Source: Lentzea aerocolonigenes (GTDB lineage: Bacteria; Actinomycetota; Actinomycetes; Mycobacteriales; Pseudonocardiaceae). From it: a stretch of 64,000 bases of DNA. The position numbers were made by a program, and so were the translations under genes. Location: contig NZ_BBOJ01000014.1 in assembly GCF_000974445.1 (NCBI RefSeq), positions 186,001 to 250,000 of the forward strand, given 5' to 3'. Under the pieces are notes generated by a model that did no database searches, had not been told where the DNA came from, and worked only from the letters and a program-made list of their open reading frames with translations. Positions 1-8,810 of this stretch are shown one piece after another. Each line of letters begins with the position of its first letter. Within the stretch, counting starts at the first letter, position 1.

Positions 1-2
1 CG

Positions 3-509
3 CTCGAGGTCGTGATCGACTTCTTCCAGGTCAAGGACCCGAAGGAAGCCAAGGAGAAGGCCGCCGAGGTCGTGGCCGACTCCTCGAAGATGGCGAAGTT
101 CGTGCAGGAGGCCCCGCGCACCACGGGCGGCCAGCAGGCGTCGGCGACGAACCAGAAGGTTCGCGTCACGGAGAACCCGTCGCTGGTCCACACGATGCTG
201 TGGGGCGTGAAGCCCGGCACCGTCGTCGCGTTCCCGGCCGACGAGCAGCAGTCCAGCTGGATGGTCGCGCTGGTCAAGCAGCGCAACAAGGTCTCGGCGA
301 CGCCGGGCGAGGAGGACCTGGCCGAGCGCATCGACCCGCGTCTGCTCGCCGCGTTCGGCCTGCGGATCGCCCAGTACCTCGCCGCGGACCTGAACGTCGA
401 GGTCAACCCGCGCTACGGCGTGTGGGACCCGACGGACGCGACCGTGGTGGGTTCCGCGGGTGAGCGGGCCGGTTTCGTCGGCGTGGCCGCGACCAAGAAC
501 AAGTCTTGA
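3..509 (+). CDS. SurA-like lipoprotein/foldase, 3' part only
   Basis: The reading frame is open from the left window edge, so the 5' end of the gene is missing; a GTG at 12 is internal. The 168 residues seen are charged and soluble, with no membrane segment, and end in KNKS. The part around NPRYGVWDPTDATVV resembles the C-terminal region of actinobacterial proteins with a SurA N-terminal domain, which often lie just upstream of mazG. The family is exported and thought to help extracytoplasmic folding. The signal peptide or lipobox cannot be checked here. The stop codon overlaps the TTG start of mazG by 4 bp, so the two are probably co-translated. The assignment rests on context and a weak sequence match. 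Confidence 0.6.
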   Translation, partial: LEVVIDFFQVKDPKEAKEKAAEVVADSSKMAKFVQEAPRTTGGQQASATNQKVRVTENPSLVHTMLWGVKPGTVVAFPADEQQSSWMVALVKQRNKVSATPGEEDLAERIDPRLLAAFGLRIAQYLAADLNVEVNPRYGVWDPTDATVVGSAGERAGFVGVAATKNKS

Positions 510-1426
510 TCACCGTCGTAGTCCTCAGCGAGCGGCTCGACGCCGTGTTGCCCGCCGCCGCCCTGCCCGCGTTGCGCTCGGCGAAGGCCGTCTACGCGGG
601 CGAGGGCGTGCCGCTGGAGTTCTGGTCGTCGCTCGGCGTCGACGGGCCCGCGCCCGCCGTCGTCGAGGACGGTGCCGTCGTGATCACGACCGAAGCTTCC
701 GCGTACCCGGACGCCCAGGTGATCACCACTCCCGAGCCGATGGGCGCCGCGCTGCTCGACGCGGCCGCCGTGATGCACCGGCTGCGTTCGCCCGGCGGAT
801 GCCCGTGGGACGCGGAGCAGGACCACCTGTCGTTGCGCCAGTACCTGCTCGAGGAGACCTTCGAGCTGCTGGAGGCGATCGAGGACGGCGACCGCGCGGC
901 GATGCGCGAGGAGCTGGGCGACGTCCTGCTCCAGGTGCTGTTCCACGCTCGGGTCGCCGCCGAGGACCCCGCAGATCCGTTCGACGTCGACGCGGTCGCG
1001 TCCGAACTGGTCGCCAAGCTCGTCGGACGCCACCCGCACGTCTTCGAGGGCCACGACCCTGCGGTGCACGACGCGACCTCGCAGCAGCACCGGTGGGAGG
1101 AGCTCAAGCAGGTCGAGAAGCGGCGCGAGTCCAGTGTGGACGGTGTCGCGCTCGGTCAGCCCGCGGTCGCGTTGGCGTCGAAACTGGTGCAGCGCACCAA
1201 ACGCGCGGGCTTCCCCGTCGACCTGCTGCCGGAGGGCGACGACACGGGCACGACGTTGTTCGCCGTGACGGCGCTCGCGAAGCTCGCCGGCGAGGATCCG
1301 GAGACGGAGCTGCGCCAGGTGTGCCGCCGTTTCGCCGCGAACGTTCGCGAGGCGGAGGCCAAGGCCAGGGCCGAAGGTGTGGATTCTCTTGCAGCTGAAG
1401 ACTGGCGACGTTTTTGGCCCTCCTGA
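506..1426 (+). CDS. mazG: MazG nucleoside triphosphate pyrophosphohydrolase
   Basis: MazG hydrolyses (d)NTPs to the monophosphate and PPi, a house-cleaning activity that also affects (p)ppGpp in some species. The 306-aa protein has the all-alpha NTP-PPase signature: E116-E117-x-x-E120 followed by E135-E136-x-x-D139, the usual EExxE...ExxD magnesium site. It begins with an N-terminal extension of about 90 residues, as in mycobacterial MazG (about 325 aa). The start is TTG at 506, inside the stop of the preceding gene (TTGA overlap); no better start lies nearby. Its place upstream of a transglycosylase and eno matches the conserved actinobacterial gene order. Confidence 0.93.
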   Translation: MITVVVLSERLDAVLPAAALPALRSAKAVYAGEGVPLEFWSSLGVDGPAPAVVEDGAVVITTEASAYPDAQVITTPEPMGAALLDAAAVMHRLRSPGGCPWDAEQDHLSLRQYLLEETFELLEAIEDGDRAAMREELGDVLLQVLFHARVAAEDPADPFDVDAVASELVAKLVGRHPHVFEGHDPAVHDATSQQHRWEELKQVEKRRESSVDGVALGQPAVALASKLVQRTKRAGFPVDLLPEGDDTGTTLFAVTALAKLAGEDPETELRQVCRRFAANVREAEAKARAEGVDSLAAEDWRRFWPS

Positions 1427-1455
1427 AACGATGAACGTGGGCTAACGTCGATCTC

Positions 1456-4400
1456 GTGACTTACCTGCGGTATCCGCACTTGCGCGGTGACTTGGTGACG
1501 TTCGTGGCCGAGGACGACGTGTGGCTCGCCCCCGTCGACGGAGGAAGGGCCTGGCGCGCATCAGCCGACCAGGTACCCGCCCGCTCGCCGCGATTCTCCC
1601 CTGACGGCACACATCTGGCGTGGGCCAGCACGATCGACGGTGCCCCCGAGGTGCGGGTGGCGCCTGTGGACGGTGGTCCCGCGCGCCGGTTGACGCACTG
1701 GGGTGTGAGCCGCACGGCCGTGTCCGGGTGGACGCCGGACGGGCGAGTGCTCGCCGTGTCGAGCACAGGGCAGATGTCGCGCGACCGCAAGCAGGCGCAC
1801 GCGGTTCCGCTGGATGGCGGACCGTCGGAGGTGCTGCCGTTCGGCTGGGTCAACGACGTCTCGTTCGGACCGGACGGCCAGGTCGTCACGTCGTCGAGCT
1901 ACATGCAGGAACCCTCGTACTGGAAGCGTTACCGCGGCGGCACCGCGGGCAAGCTGTGGGTGGATCTCGACGGGGACGGCGAGTTCTCGCGGATTCTCGG
2001 CGACCTGAAGTCGTCGCTGGTGAACCCGATGTGGGTGGACGGCCGGATCGCGTTCCTGTCCGACCACGAGGGCGTCGGCAGCGTGTACTCGGTGCTGCCG
2101 GACGGCACTGACCTGCGCCGCCACACCGCGGGGGAGTTCTACGCGCGCAACGCTTCCAGCGACGGCTCGCGGGTGATCTTCCACCAGGCCGGCGAGCTGT
2201 GGCTGCTGGAAGGCCTGTCGGACCTGCGCAAGCTCGACATCAGGCTCGGCGGTCCGCGCACCGGCCTGCAACCGCGGCACATCAAGGCTTCCGGCAACGT
2301 CGAGTCGTTCAGCGTCGACCACACGGGCCGTGCGTCGGCCGTCGAGGTGCGCGGTTCCGTGCACTGGGTGACGCACCGCAACGGCCCCGTGCGGGTGCTG
2401 ACCGACCGGTCGGACGTGCGCGCGAGGCTGCCGAAGGTGCTCGGCGAGACCGATCACGTGGTGTGGGTGACCGACGTCGAGGGCGAGGAGGCGCTGGAGA
2501 TCTCGCCCGTCGGTGGCGTCGAGCCGGGCAACACCGCGCGTCGGATCGCGTCTGGTCAGTTGGGCCGTGTCATGTCGTTGGCGGCTTCTCCGGATGGCGC
2601 GCGCGTTGCGGTCGCCACGCACGACGGCCGGTTGTTGTTGGTGGACATCGCTTCCGGTGAGGTTCGTCAGGTCGTCTCCGGGGCGAACGCACACGTCACG
2701 AACCTCGCGTTCTCGCCGGACTCGTCGTGGCTCGCGTGGTCGCACCCGGGACCGAACCCGTTGCGGCACATCAAGATGGTGAACACCGCCGATCTGTCCG
2801 TTGTGGACGTGACGCCGCTGCGGTTCGCCGACTTCGCGCCGTCGTTCACCGAGGACGGCAAGTACCTGGCGTTCCTGTCGATCCGCGCGTTCGACCCGGT
2901 GTACGACGCGCACGTGTTCGACCTGTCGTTCCCCACGGGTTGCCGGCCACATCTCGTGCCGCTGGCCGCCACCACGCCGTCGCCGTTCGACCCGATGCGC
3001 GGTGGCCGTCCGGTCGGTGACGAGGACAAGGACTCCGACGACGAGGACGAGAAGCCGTCGACCACGAAGGTCGACATCGAGGGCCTGTCCGACCGCGTCG
3101 TGCCGGTGCCGGTCGCGGTGGCCGAGTACGTGTCGCTGAAGGCCGCTCGCGGCGGGCTGCTGTGGTTGCGCCGGCCGTTGCTCGGGGTGCTGGGCGACAA
3201 CCTGGCCTCACCGGAAGCCCGGCCGCCGCGCACGGTGCTGGAGCGCTTCGACTTCTCGAAGCAGAAGACCGAGGTGCTGGCGGACAGCGCGGAAGCGTTT
3301 GCGGTGTCCGGCGACGGCAAGCGGATGGTCGTCGAGGACCGCGGTGACCTGCGGGTGGTGCCGTCCGACAGCAAGGCGGACGAGGACTCGGCCGACTGCG
3401 TGGAGATCGACCTGGCGCGGGTGCGGGTCGTGGTCGACCCCGCTGCCGAGTGGGCGCAGATGTACGCCGAGAACGGGCGGCTCATGCGCGACAACTTCTG
3501 GCGCACCGACATGGGCGGCGTCGACTGGCAGGGGGAGCTGGACCGCTACCGGCCGCTGGTGGACAAGGTCGGCAGCCACGACGAGCTGGTCGACCTGCTG
3601 TGGGAGGTCCAGGGCGAGCTCGGTACCTCGCACGCCTACGTCTGGGGCGAGTCGTCGCGCGTGCCCGCGTCCCGTCGTCAGGGCCTGCTCGGCGCCGACC
3701 TGGTCCGCTCCGGTTCCGACTGGGTCGTCGAGCGGGTGATCCCCGGCGAGACGTCGGACCCGCGCGCCCGTTCGCCGCTGGCCGCTCCTGGCGTGGCCGT
3801 GCGCGCGGGTGACGCCATCGTGGCCGTGGACGGCCGACCGGTCGGTCTGGCCGGACCCGGGGCGTTGCTGATCGGGACCGCGGGCAAGCCCGTGGAGCTG
3901 ACCGTGCGGCCTTCTGGTGGTGGGGAGCTGCGTCGGGTCGTGGTGGTGCCTCTGGCTGATGAGGAGCCTCTGCGCTACCACGACTGGGTCGCGAACCGTC
4001 GCGCGTACACACACAACCTGTCCGGTGGCCGTGTGGGCTACCTGCACGTGCCGGACATGATGGGCGCCGGCTGGGCTCAGCTGCACCGCGACCTGCGCGT
4101 GGAACTCGCCCGCGAGGCGCTGGTCCTGGACGTCCGCGAGAACAACGGCGGCCACACCTCTCAGTTGGTGATCGAGAAGCTCGCCCGCAAGGTGATCGGC
4201 TGGTCGGTCGCGCGCGGCTTCACGACGTCGGAGTCGTACCCGTCGGACGCGCCCCGCGGCCCGGTCGTGGCGGTGGCCGACGAGTTCGCCGGGTCCGACG
4301 GCGACATCGTCAACGTGGCCATCAAGGAGCTGGGCATCGGGCCCGTCGTCGGCGTCCGGACGTGGGGCGGTGTCATCGGCATCGACATGATGTACACGCT

Positions 4401-4626
4401 GGTCGACGGCACCATGGTCACCCAGCCGAGGTACGCGTCGTGGTTCAAGGGCCACGGTTGGGCCGTGGAGAACTACGGCGTCGACCCGGACATCGAGGTG
4501 GTCATGACGCCGTCCGACCGCGTTTCCGGTCGCGACCCGCAGCTGGAGAAGGCCGTTTCGTTGGCTCTGGAAAGCCTTTCATCTTCACCGGCTGCTCACG
4601 CTCCGGAGTTGCCGCCGCTGGCTTGA
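1456..4626 (+). CDS. Tricorn protease (S41 family)
   Basis: This is a large cytosolic S41 serine protease that trims oligopeptides released by the proteasome or other ATP-dependent proteases. The 1056-aa protein matches tricorn in length and layout: a six-bladed and a seven-bladed beta-propeller (residues about 1-660, with an acidic linker near 520), a helical core domain, a PDZ domain (about 750-840) and the C-terminal catalytic domain. The catalytic residues are in place: H726 (GTSHAY), S947 (AGSDGD) and E1005 (VENYG). Their spacing (221 and 58) nearly equals that of archaeal tricorn H746/S965/E1023. GTG start at 1456. It is transcribed in the mazG direction after a short gap. Confidence 0.95.
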   Translation: MTYLRYPHLRGDLVTFVAEDDVWLAPVDGGRAWRASADQVPARSPRFSPDGTHLAWASTIDGAPEVRVAPVDGGPARRLTHWGVSRTAVSGWTPDGRVLAVSSTGQMSRDRKQAHAVPLDGGPSEVLPFGWVNDVSFGPDGQVVTSSSYMQEPSYWKRYRGGTAGKLWVDLDGDGEFSRILGDLKSSLVNPMWVDGRIAFLSDHEGVGSVYSVLPDGTDLRRHTAGEFYARNASSDGSRVIFHQAGELWLLEGLSDLRKLDIRLGGPRTGLQPRHIKASGNVESFSVDHTGRASAVEVRGSVHWVTHRNGPVRVLTDRSDVRARLPKVLGETDHVVWVTDVEGEEALEISPVGGVEPGNTARRIASGQLGRVMSLAASPDGARVAVATHDGRLLLVDIASGEVRQVVSGANAHVTNLAFSPDSSWLAWSHPGPNPLRHIKMVNTADLSVVDVTPLRFADFAPSFTEDGKYLAFLSIRAFDPVYDAHVFDLSFPTGCRPHLVPLAATTPSPFDPMRGGRPVGDEDKDSDDEDEKPSTTKVDIEGLSDRVVPVPVAVAEYVSLKAARGGLLWLRRPLLGVLGDNLASPEARPPRTVLERFDFSKQKTEVLADSAEAFAVSGDGKRMVVEDRGDLRVVPSDSKADEDSADCVEIDLARVRVVVDPAAEWAQMYAENGRLMRDNFWRTDMGGVDWQGELDRYRPLVDKVGSHDELVDLLWEVQGELGTSHAYVWGESSRVPASRRQGLLGADLVRSGSDWVVERVIPGETSDPRARSPLAAPGVAVRAGDAIVAVDGRPVGLAGPGALLIGTAGKPVELTVRPSGGGELRRVVVVPLADEEPLRYHDWVANRRAYTHNLSGGRVGYLHVPDMMGAGWAQLHRDLRVELAREALVLDVRENNGGHTSQLVIEKLARKVIGWSVARGFTTSESYPSDAPRGPVVAVADEFAGSDGDIVNVAIKELGIGPVVGVRTWGGVIGIDMMYTLVDGTMVTQPRYASWFKGHGWAVENYGVDPDIEVVMTPSDRVSGRDPQLEKAVSLALESLSSSPAAHAPELPPLA

Positions 4627-4659
4627 ACACCCCATCGTGTGACTAAAGAACTGTGACGC

Positions 4660-4695
4660 ACTGTTCCATGTGGACGATCAACCAAGTGGAACAGT
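4660..4695. promoter_or_regulatory. 9-bp inverted repeat ACTGTTCCA / TGGAACAGT
   Basis: Perfect arms at 4660-4668 and 4687-4695 are separated by 18 bp, between the tricorn gene and the downstream membrane-anchored protein. The left arm continues as CTGTTCCATG. The same 10-mer occurs in the direct and inverted repeats in front of the AbiE-like antitoxin gene at 44001-44010. It may be an operator for the 4721 gene or a weak terminator for tricorn; there is no T-run, which favours a binding site. Confidence 0.4.
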
Positions 4696-4720
4696 CGTCA
4701 CCGTTCGGGGGTGTCCTGAG

Positions 4721-5437
4721 ATGAGTCACCGTGAAGAGCCGCGCAGCGGTCGCGGGTGCTTCGGAGCCGTGGTCGTGGTGCCGTTTCTGGCGCTGGGCGG
4801 GATGTTCGCGTTGATCGCGCTGACGGGGTCGCCCGACGAGGCGCCGCTGGCTGCGCCGCCGCCGGCTCGGCCCACGTCGCAGTGGTGGACTGAGCCGTTC
4901 GAGACCGGGACCACGTTGTCCACCGTCACGGAGACCGTGGTGGTGGAGGGGCAGGCTCGGGAGGTTCGGGCGGCTCGGATGGCCACGCAGACTCGGGTTT
5001 CCACCGTTACCGAGACCGTGCGGGTTTCCTCGACGAAGCCTGCGGCTACTGGGCGGAACGAGCCTTTGCCGGAGGAGGAGCCTGAGGAGGGTCCGTCTAC
5101 TCCGGACAGCACCTCGGTGGTCACCACATCGGCTTCCAGTGTTCCGCCGGCGCCTCCTGTCAGTTCTGCGCCTGCGGATCCTTCTGTGGAGCCGCCGGTC
5201 ACTTCTACGCCTCGGTCTGAGGAGCCGGTTTCTCCTGCTCCTTCTGTGCCTACTACGCCTTCTGTGCCTCGGGCTGAAGAGCCGGCTCCGCCGTCCGGCG
5301 CTGTGCCGCCCTGTGAGCGGTCTGCGCCTGGGGAGTCCTCGGAGGCGTCCGGTGGGGTTTCGGTTGAGATCACGGTGGTCGGGGCTTCCCCTGCTGAGGA
5401 ATCGTCCACGTCCTCCGCGCCCTTGGCAGGGGTCTGA
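4721..5437 (+). CDS. Membrane-anchored Ser/Thr/Pro-rich protein, unknown function
   Basis: Not recognised. ATG at 4721 gives 238 aa; the frame is open further upstream to a GTG at 4670, but that start lies inside the inverted repeat. After a short basic N-terminus there is one hydrophobic segment (about residues 12-36), then about 200 residues of low complexity rich in S, T, P, E and V, with repeated STVTETV-like motifs. Residues after the membrane segment are probably outside the cell and may span or bind the wall, as with other stalk-like actinobacterial proteins. There are only a few Cys and no recognisable catalytic domain. It lies between tricorn and a convergent transglycosylase. Confidence 0.6.
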   Translation: MSHREEPRSGRGCFGAVVVVPFLALGGMFALIALTGSPDEAPLAAPPPARPTSQWWTEPFETGTTLSTVTETVVVEGQAREVRAARMATQTRVSTVTETVRVSSTKPAATGRNEPLPEEEPEEGPSTPDSTSVVTTSASSVPPAPPVSSAPADPSVEPPVTSTPRSEEPVSPAPSVPTTPSVPRAEEPAPPSGAVPPCERSAPGESSEASGGVSVEITVVGASPAEESSTSSAPLAGV

Positions 5438-5892
5438 TAGAGGGGGCTGGGGCCCTTTTCCGTCGGGTCCCAGCTTCCTTCAGGGCTTGTGCAGTGCGGG
5501 GTTGGGTGTTGTGCCCTTTGGCTGGTTGGTTCGACCTGTGGCTGGCCGAAATCTTTGGGTCGCCTGGCCTGCGGGGCAGCGCAGTTCCTTGCGCTGCCCC
5601 GTTTCTGCGCGCGGGTCGTGTGGGCCGTCCCCCTGGTGCGTTGGCGGCTGCCGGTTTGTTGTTCGTAGGTGGGCGCGTTGCGTGCGGGTGTGCCGGTTGC
5701 GTTCTGGGAGCTCCGCCCCAGACCCCGCCAATCTGATCAAAGACCGGCCAGCGCCGCGCGCGGGTTGATGGCACGCCTGGTGCTTTGGGCGGCTTGCTGT
5801 TGGGTGGGTTGGCCGGTCCGCCGGAACCTTCGTTTAGGGCAAGGACTGCTCGCCTTCGGCCTCGCTTGGGCTCGCCTGCGGCATCGCCTTCG
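5438..5892. other. 455-bp intergenic stretch with hairpins, no convincing gene
   Basis: This lies between two convergent genes. I find no supported coding region; frames on both strands are open but lack ribosome-binding sites and look like noncoding high-GC sequence. A weak stem (GCTGGG/CCCAGC, 5446-5474) encloses a run of T, and a strong hairpin lies at 5573-5600. Near 5838-5885 is a cluster of short GCCTTCGGC/GCTCGCC-like units flanked by AGGGCAAG and CTTGCCCT. It could fold as a terminator for the leftward transglycosylase gene. Confidence 0.6.
5573..5600. terminator. Perfect 11-bp hairpin, bidirectional terminator
   Basis: GGGGCAGCGCA (5573-5583), a 6-nt loop, then TGCGCTGCCCC (5590-5600), followed by GTTTCT. 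It sits between the converging genes at 4721-5437 (+) and 5893-6720 (-), where a shared terminator is expected. Confidence 0.7.
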
Positions 5893-6720
5893 CTACTGCT
5901 GGGCGCTTGCCCTTGCGTAGGCGTCTGCTCCGCTGAACACGCTTTGGCCGTACTCCACCGAGTTGTTGTACGCCAACACTGCTGCCCACCAACCCTGGCC
6001 TGTGCCCAGGTCTCTTGCTCCTCCTCCGCAGAGGTAACGGGCTGCTGTCAGGGCTGCGTCGTCGATGTTCTGCGGGTCCGCTGGTTGGCCGTCTCCTGCT
6101 GCCCGTTTGGCCCACTTGTTCCAGGTGCCCGGGATGAACTGCATCGGGCCCACTGCTCGGTCCCACGTCGTGTCGCCGTCCAGGCGGCCGCCGTCGGTGT
6201 CCCGGATCGCCTTGACGCCGGGGGAGCCGTTCAGGGGGATGCCGATGATCGGGCGGCTTGGGAGGCCGTTGTCCTGGAGGCGGGAGCCGTTGATGCTGCC
6301 GTGGCGGGATTCGATCCTGCCTATGCCTGCGAGGGTCGCCCAGGAGATGCGGCAGGCCGGGGCCTCTCGTTGCATGGTCAGGTCTGCGCTGGCGTAGGCG
6401 TGCAGGGCGCGGAGGGGGATGTCGGTCTTCGAGGCGACTCTCGTTGCCCACTCGCCCAGTGGGTTGGTTTCCGCGCTTGCGGTGTTGCCGGGGGCGGCGG
6501 CGTTGCCAGGGGCCGCGGCGCCTGGTTCCACCTCCTGGATCGGTACCAGGAACGGGGGTGGGCCCAAGGGGGCCGCTTCTCTGCGGTTCAGGGCGCCCAG
6601 GCCCCAGGCGCCGGCCGCCACCACGACTATCAGCAGCAGCACCAGGACGATGCGGCCGAAGATGTTGCCTGAGCGGTTGCGGCGGACTGGGGGCTCCTTC
6701 AGCGGCGTCGGCGGGACCAC
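5893..6720 (-). CDS. Membrane-anchored lytic murein transglycosylase (SLT family)
   Basis: It would cleave peptidoglycan glycan strands, leaving 1,6-anhydro-muramoyl ends. From the GTG at 6720 the protein is 275 aa: a basic N-terminus, one membrane segment (about 21-44), a Pro/Ala-rich linker, then an SLT/MltB-like catalytic domain with the catalytic Glu at about residue 137 (GIGRIESRHG). The motif DGGRLDGDTTWDRAVGPMQ and YNNSVEYG near the C-terminus are typical. The frame extends to 6798, but that would run into the iron boxes. It occupies the position of mycobacterial lpqU between mazG and eno. A closely related paralogue lies at 20111-21424. Confidence 0.88.
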   Translation of the reverse strand: MVPPTPLKEPPVRRNRSGNIFGRIVLVLLLIVVVAAGAWGLGALNRREAAPLGPPPFLVPIQEVEPGAAAPGNAAAPGNTASAETNPLGEWATRVASKTDIPLRALHAYASADLTMQREAPACRISWATLAGIGRIESRHGSINGSRLQDNGLPSRPIIGIPLNGSPGVKAIRDTDGGRLDGDTTWDRAVGPMQFIPGTWNKWAKRAAGDGQPADPQNIDDAALTAARYLCGGGARDLGTGQGWWAAVLAYNNSVEYGQSVFSGADAYARASAQQ

Positions 6721-6798
6721 GCAACCCAGGCTACGTGCTCCGTGTGGGTGCTGACCGGGTGAAGAGTGATGAAACCGGCACTGTTGGCGGCTGGACAA

Positions 6799-6833
6799 TC
6801 AGGTGAGGCTTACCTTAAATAAGGCCGACCTAA
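6799..6833 (+). promoter_or_regulatory. Two overlapping IdeR/DtxR-type iron boxes upstream of efeU
   Basis: Compared with the 19-bp IdeR consensus TTAGGTTAGSCTAACCTWA, positions 6799-6817 match at about 15-16 of 19 positions and 6815-6833 at about 14. The second site starts 16 bp after the first. They end 16 bp before the efeU ATG, where promoter and operator would lie. Iron-loaded IdeR (DmdR) should repress efeUOB. The sites are also 79 bp upstream of the divergent transglycosylase start. Confidence 0.85.
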
Positions 6834-6849
6834 TTGTGGAGGCGTCGGG

Positions 6850-7674
6850 ATGCTGTTTGCCAATGGCTTGATCGGGCTGCGGGAAGGGCTTGAGGCCGCG
6901 CTCGTGGTGAGCATCTTGATCGCATTCCTCGTCAAGACGGACCGGCGGTACGCGCTCAAGTGGGTCTGGGTCGGTGTTGCGACGGCTGTGGCACTGTCTG
7001 TAGCGGCTGGGGCGATCATCACGTTCAGTGCTGCCGGCATGTCGTTTGAGCAGCAGGAAGCGTTCGGCGGGACGATGTCGATCATTGCGGTCGCGTTCGT
7101 CACGGGAATGATCTTCTGGATGCGCAAGGCGGCCAAGACGATTGCCGCCGAGCTGCGCGGCAAAATGGACGAAGCGCTCAAAATCGGACCGCTGGCCATT
7201 GTCGTTGTGTCCCTTTTGTCCGTTGGGCGGGAAGGGTTGGAGACGGCCGTCTTCTTCTATTCCAGCGTGCAGGCCGCCGGTGGGGGGACCACCGAGCCGC
7301 TCATCGGGTTCCTCGGGGGGATCGCGGTGGCTGTGGTGATCGCTGCGCTGCTGTACCAGGGGGCGATCCGGTTCGATCTTGGCAAGTTCTTCACCGTCAC
7401 GGGTGTGCTGCTGGTGTTCGTGGCGGCGGGCGTGCTCAGCTACGGGATCCACGACCTGCAGGAGGCCGCGATCCTGCCGGGGCTGAACACGCTGGCGTTC
7501 GACATCAGTGACGTCCTGCCAGAGGACTCCTGGTACGGGGCGCTGCTCAAGGGCTTCTTCAACTACTCGCAGCGGACCTCTGTGCTGCAGGCCATCGCGT
7601 GGGTCGCCTACGTGGGGGTCGTTCTGTCCCTGTTCCTCATCCGGCCGCGCCGCCGCGCCGCCGTGTCCAACTGA
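6850..7674 (+). CDS. efeU: EfeU/FTR1-family high-affinity iron permease
   Basis: This is the membrane permease of the EfeUOB iron-uptake system, moving ferric iron delivered by EfeO/EfeB across the cytoplasmic membrane. It has 274 aa and about seven hydrophobic helices. Two REGLE iron-binding motifs are visible, R11-E15 in the first helix and R127-E131 in the fourth, the hallmark of FTR1/EfeU proteins. Length is normal. It is first in an operon with efeO (17-bp gap) and efeB, directly behind two iron boxes. Confidence 0.96.
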   Translation: MLFANGLIGLREGLEAALVVSILIAFLVKTDRRYALKWVWVGVATAVALSVAAGAIITFSAAGMSFEQQEAFGGTMSIIAVAFVTGMIFWMRKAAKTIAAELRGKMDEALKIGPLAIVVVSLLSVGREGLETAVFFYSSVQAAGGGTTEPLIGFLGGIAVAVVIAALLYQGAIRFDLGKFFTVTGVLLVFVAAGVLSYGIHDLQEAAILPGLNTLAFDISDVLPEDSWYGALLKGFFNYSQRTSVLQAIAWVAYVGVVLSLFLIRPRRRAAVSN

Positions 7675-7691
7675 TCGATGGAGTAGCAACC

Positions 7692-8810
7692 GTGCGCAAA
7701 GCAGCAGTCATCCTCGGCTCGCTCGCGGTGTTGGCGGCGTGTGGCAACAGCAACACGAACAGCAACGCGAGCGGCAACATCGCCGTCGAGGCCAGCGACG
7801 ACGCGTGCAAGGTCGCTCGGACCGCTGCGGCGACCGGGCCCGTCACGTTCGAGGTGACCAACAAGGGCACCAAGGTCACCGAGTTCTACCTCTACGCGGA
7901 GGGCGACCGGATTCTCGGCGAGGTCGAGAACATCGGGCCCGGGCTCAGCCGCAAGCTGATCGTCGAGGTGACCGAGGCCGGGAAGTTCCAGACCGCGTGC
8001 AAGCCCGGCATGAAGGGCGACGGCATCCGCGGCGACTTCACGGTCACCGGTGACAGCAAGAAGTCGACCGACGGCGACGCGATGCTGGCCGAGGCGACCA
8101 AGAGCTACCAGCGCTACGTCAACTCGCAGGCCGACCAGCTGCTGGTGAAGACCGAGGAGTTCGTCAACGCCGTCAAGGCCAAGAAGGTCGACGACGCCAA
8201 GGCGCTGTTCCCCGTCTCGCGCACGTACTGGGAGCGCATCGAGCCCGTCGCGGAGAGCTTCGGCGACCTCGACCCCAAGATCGACGGTCGTGAGGACGTC
8301 ATCGCGGAGGGCATGGCGTTCACCGGCTACCACCGCCTGGAGAAGGACCTGTGGGAGTCCGGGCTGCAGGCCGACTCCGAGAAGATCGCGGACCAGCTCC
8401 TGACCGACGTCAAGGAGATCGTGTCCAAGGCGAAGAGCGTGGAGCTGACGCCGGTGCAGCTGGCCAACGGTGCCAAGGAGCTGCTCGACGAGGTCGCCAC
8501 CGGCAAGATCACCGGTGAGGAGGACCGCTACTCGCACACGGACCTGTGGGACTTCCGGGCGAACGTCGACGGTTCGCAGGCCGCGATCGCCGCGCTCCGG
8601 CCCGTGGTGGAGCAGAAGGACAAGGCACTCGTGTCCACTTTGGACGCTAAGTTCAAGGCGCTCGACGAGGCGCTGGAGAAGCACCGCAAGGGTGACGGCT
8701 TCAAGTCGTACAAGGAGCTGTCGCAGGACGAGATCAAGGCGCTGGCCGAGGCCGTCGACGCGCTGGGCGAGCCGGTCAGCAAGGTCGCGGAAGTGGTGTC
8801 GGCCAAGTGA
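7692..8810 (+). CDS. efeO: EfeO iron-binding lipoprotein (cupredoxin plus M75 domain)
   Basis: Extracytoplasmic component of EfeUOB that binds iron and hands it to EfeU. GTG at 7692 gives 372 aa with a short lipoprotein signal, lipobox LAAC and lipidated C17; the longer frame from 7599 would destroy this signal. An N-terminal cupredoxin-like domain (about 30-125) is followed by the all-helical M75/imelysin-like domain with the metal-binding HxxE at H214-R-L-E217. The stop overlaps the efeB start by 4 bp (GTGA), indicating coupled translation. Confidence 0.95.
   Translation: MRKAAVILGSLAVLAACGNSNTNSNASGNIAVEASDDACKVARTAAATGPVTFEVTNKGTKVTEFYLYAEGDRILGEVENIGPGLSRKLIVEVTEAGKFQTACKPGMKGDGIRGDFTVTGDSKKSTDGDAMLAEATKSYQRYVNSQADQLLVKTEEFVNAVKAKKVDDAKALFPVSRTYWERIEPVAESFGDLDPKIDGREDVIAEGMAFTGYHRLEKDLWESGLQADSEKIADQLLTDVKEIVSKAKSVELTPVQLANGAKELLDEVATGKITGEEDRYSHTDLWDFRANVDGSQAAIAALRPVVEQKDKALVSTLDAKFKALDEALEKHRKGDGFKSYKELSQDEIKALAEAVDALGEPVSKVAEVVSAK

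Noticed and set aside
413-1090. Long minus-strand open frame antisense to mazG
   Set aside because: High-GC antisense frame rich in Arg/His/Val, with no ribosome-binding site or domain; mazG on the + strand carries complete family motifs.
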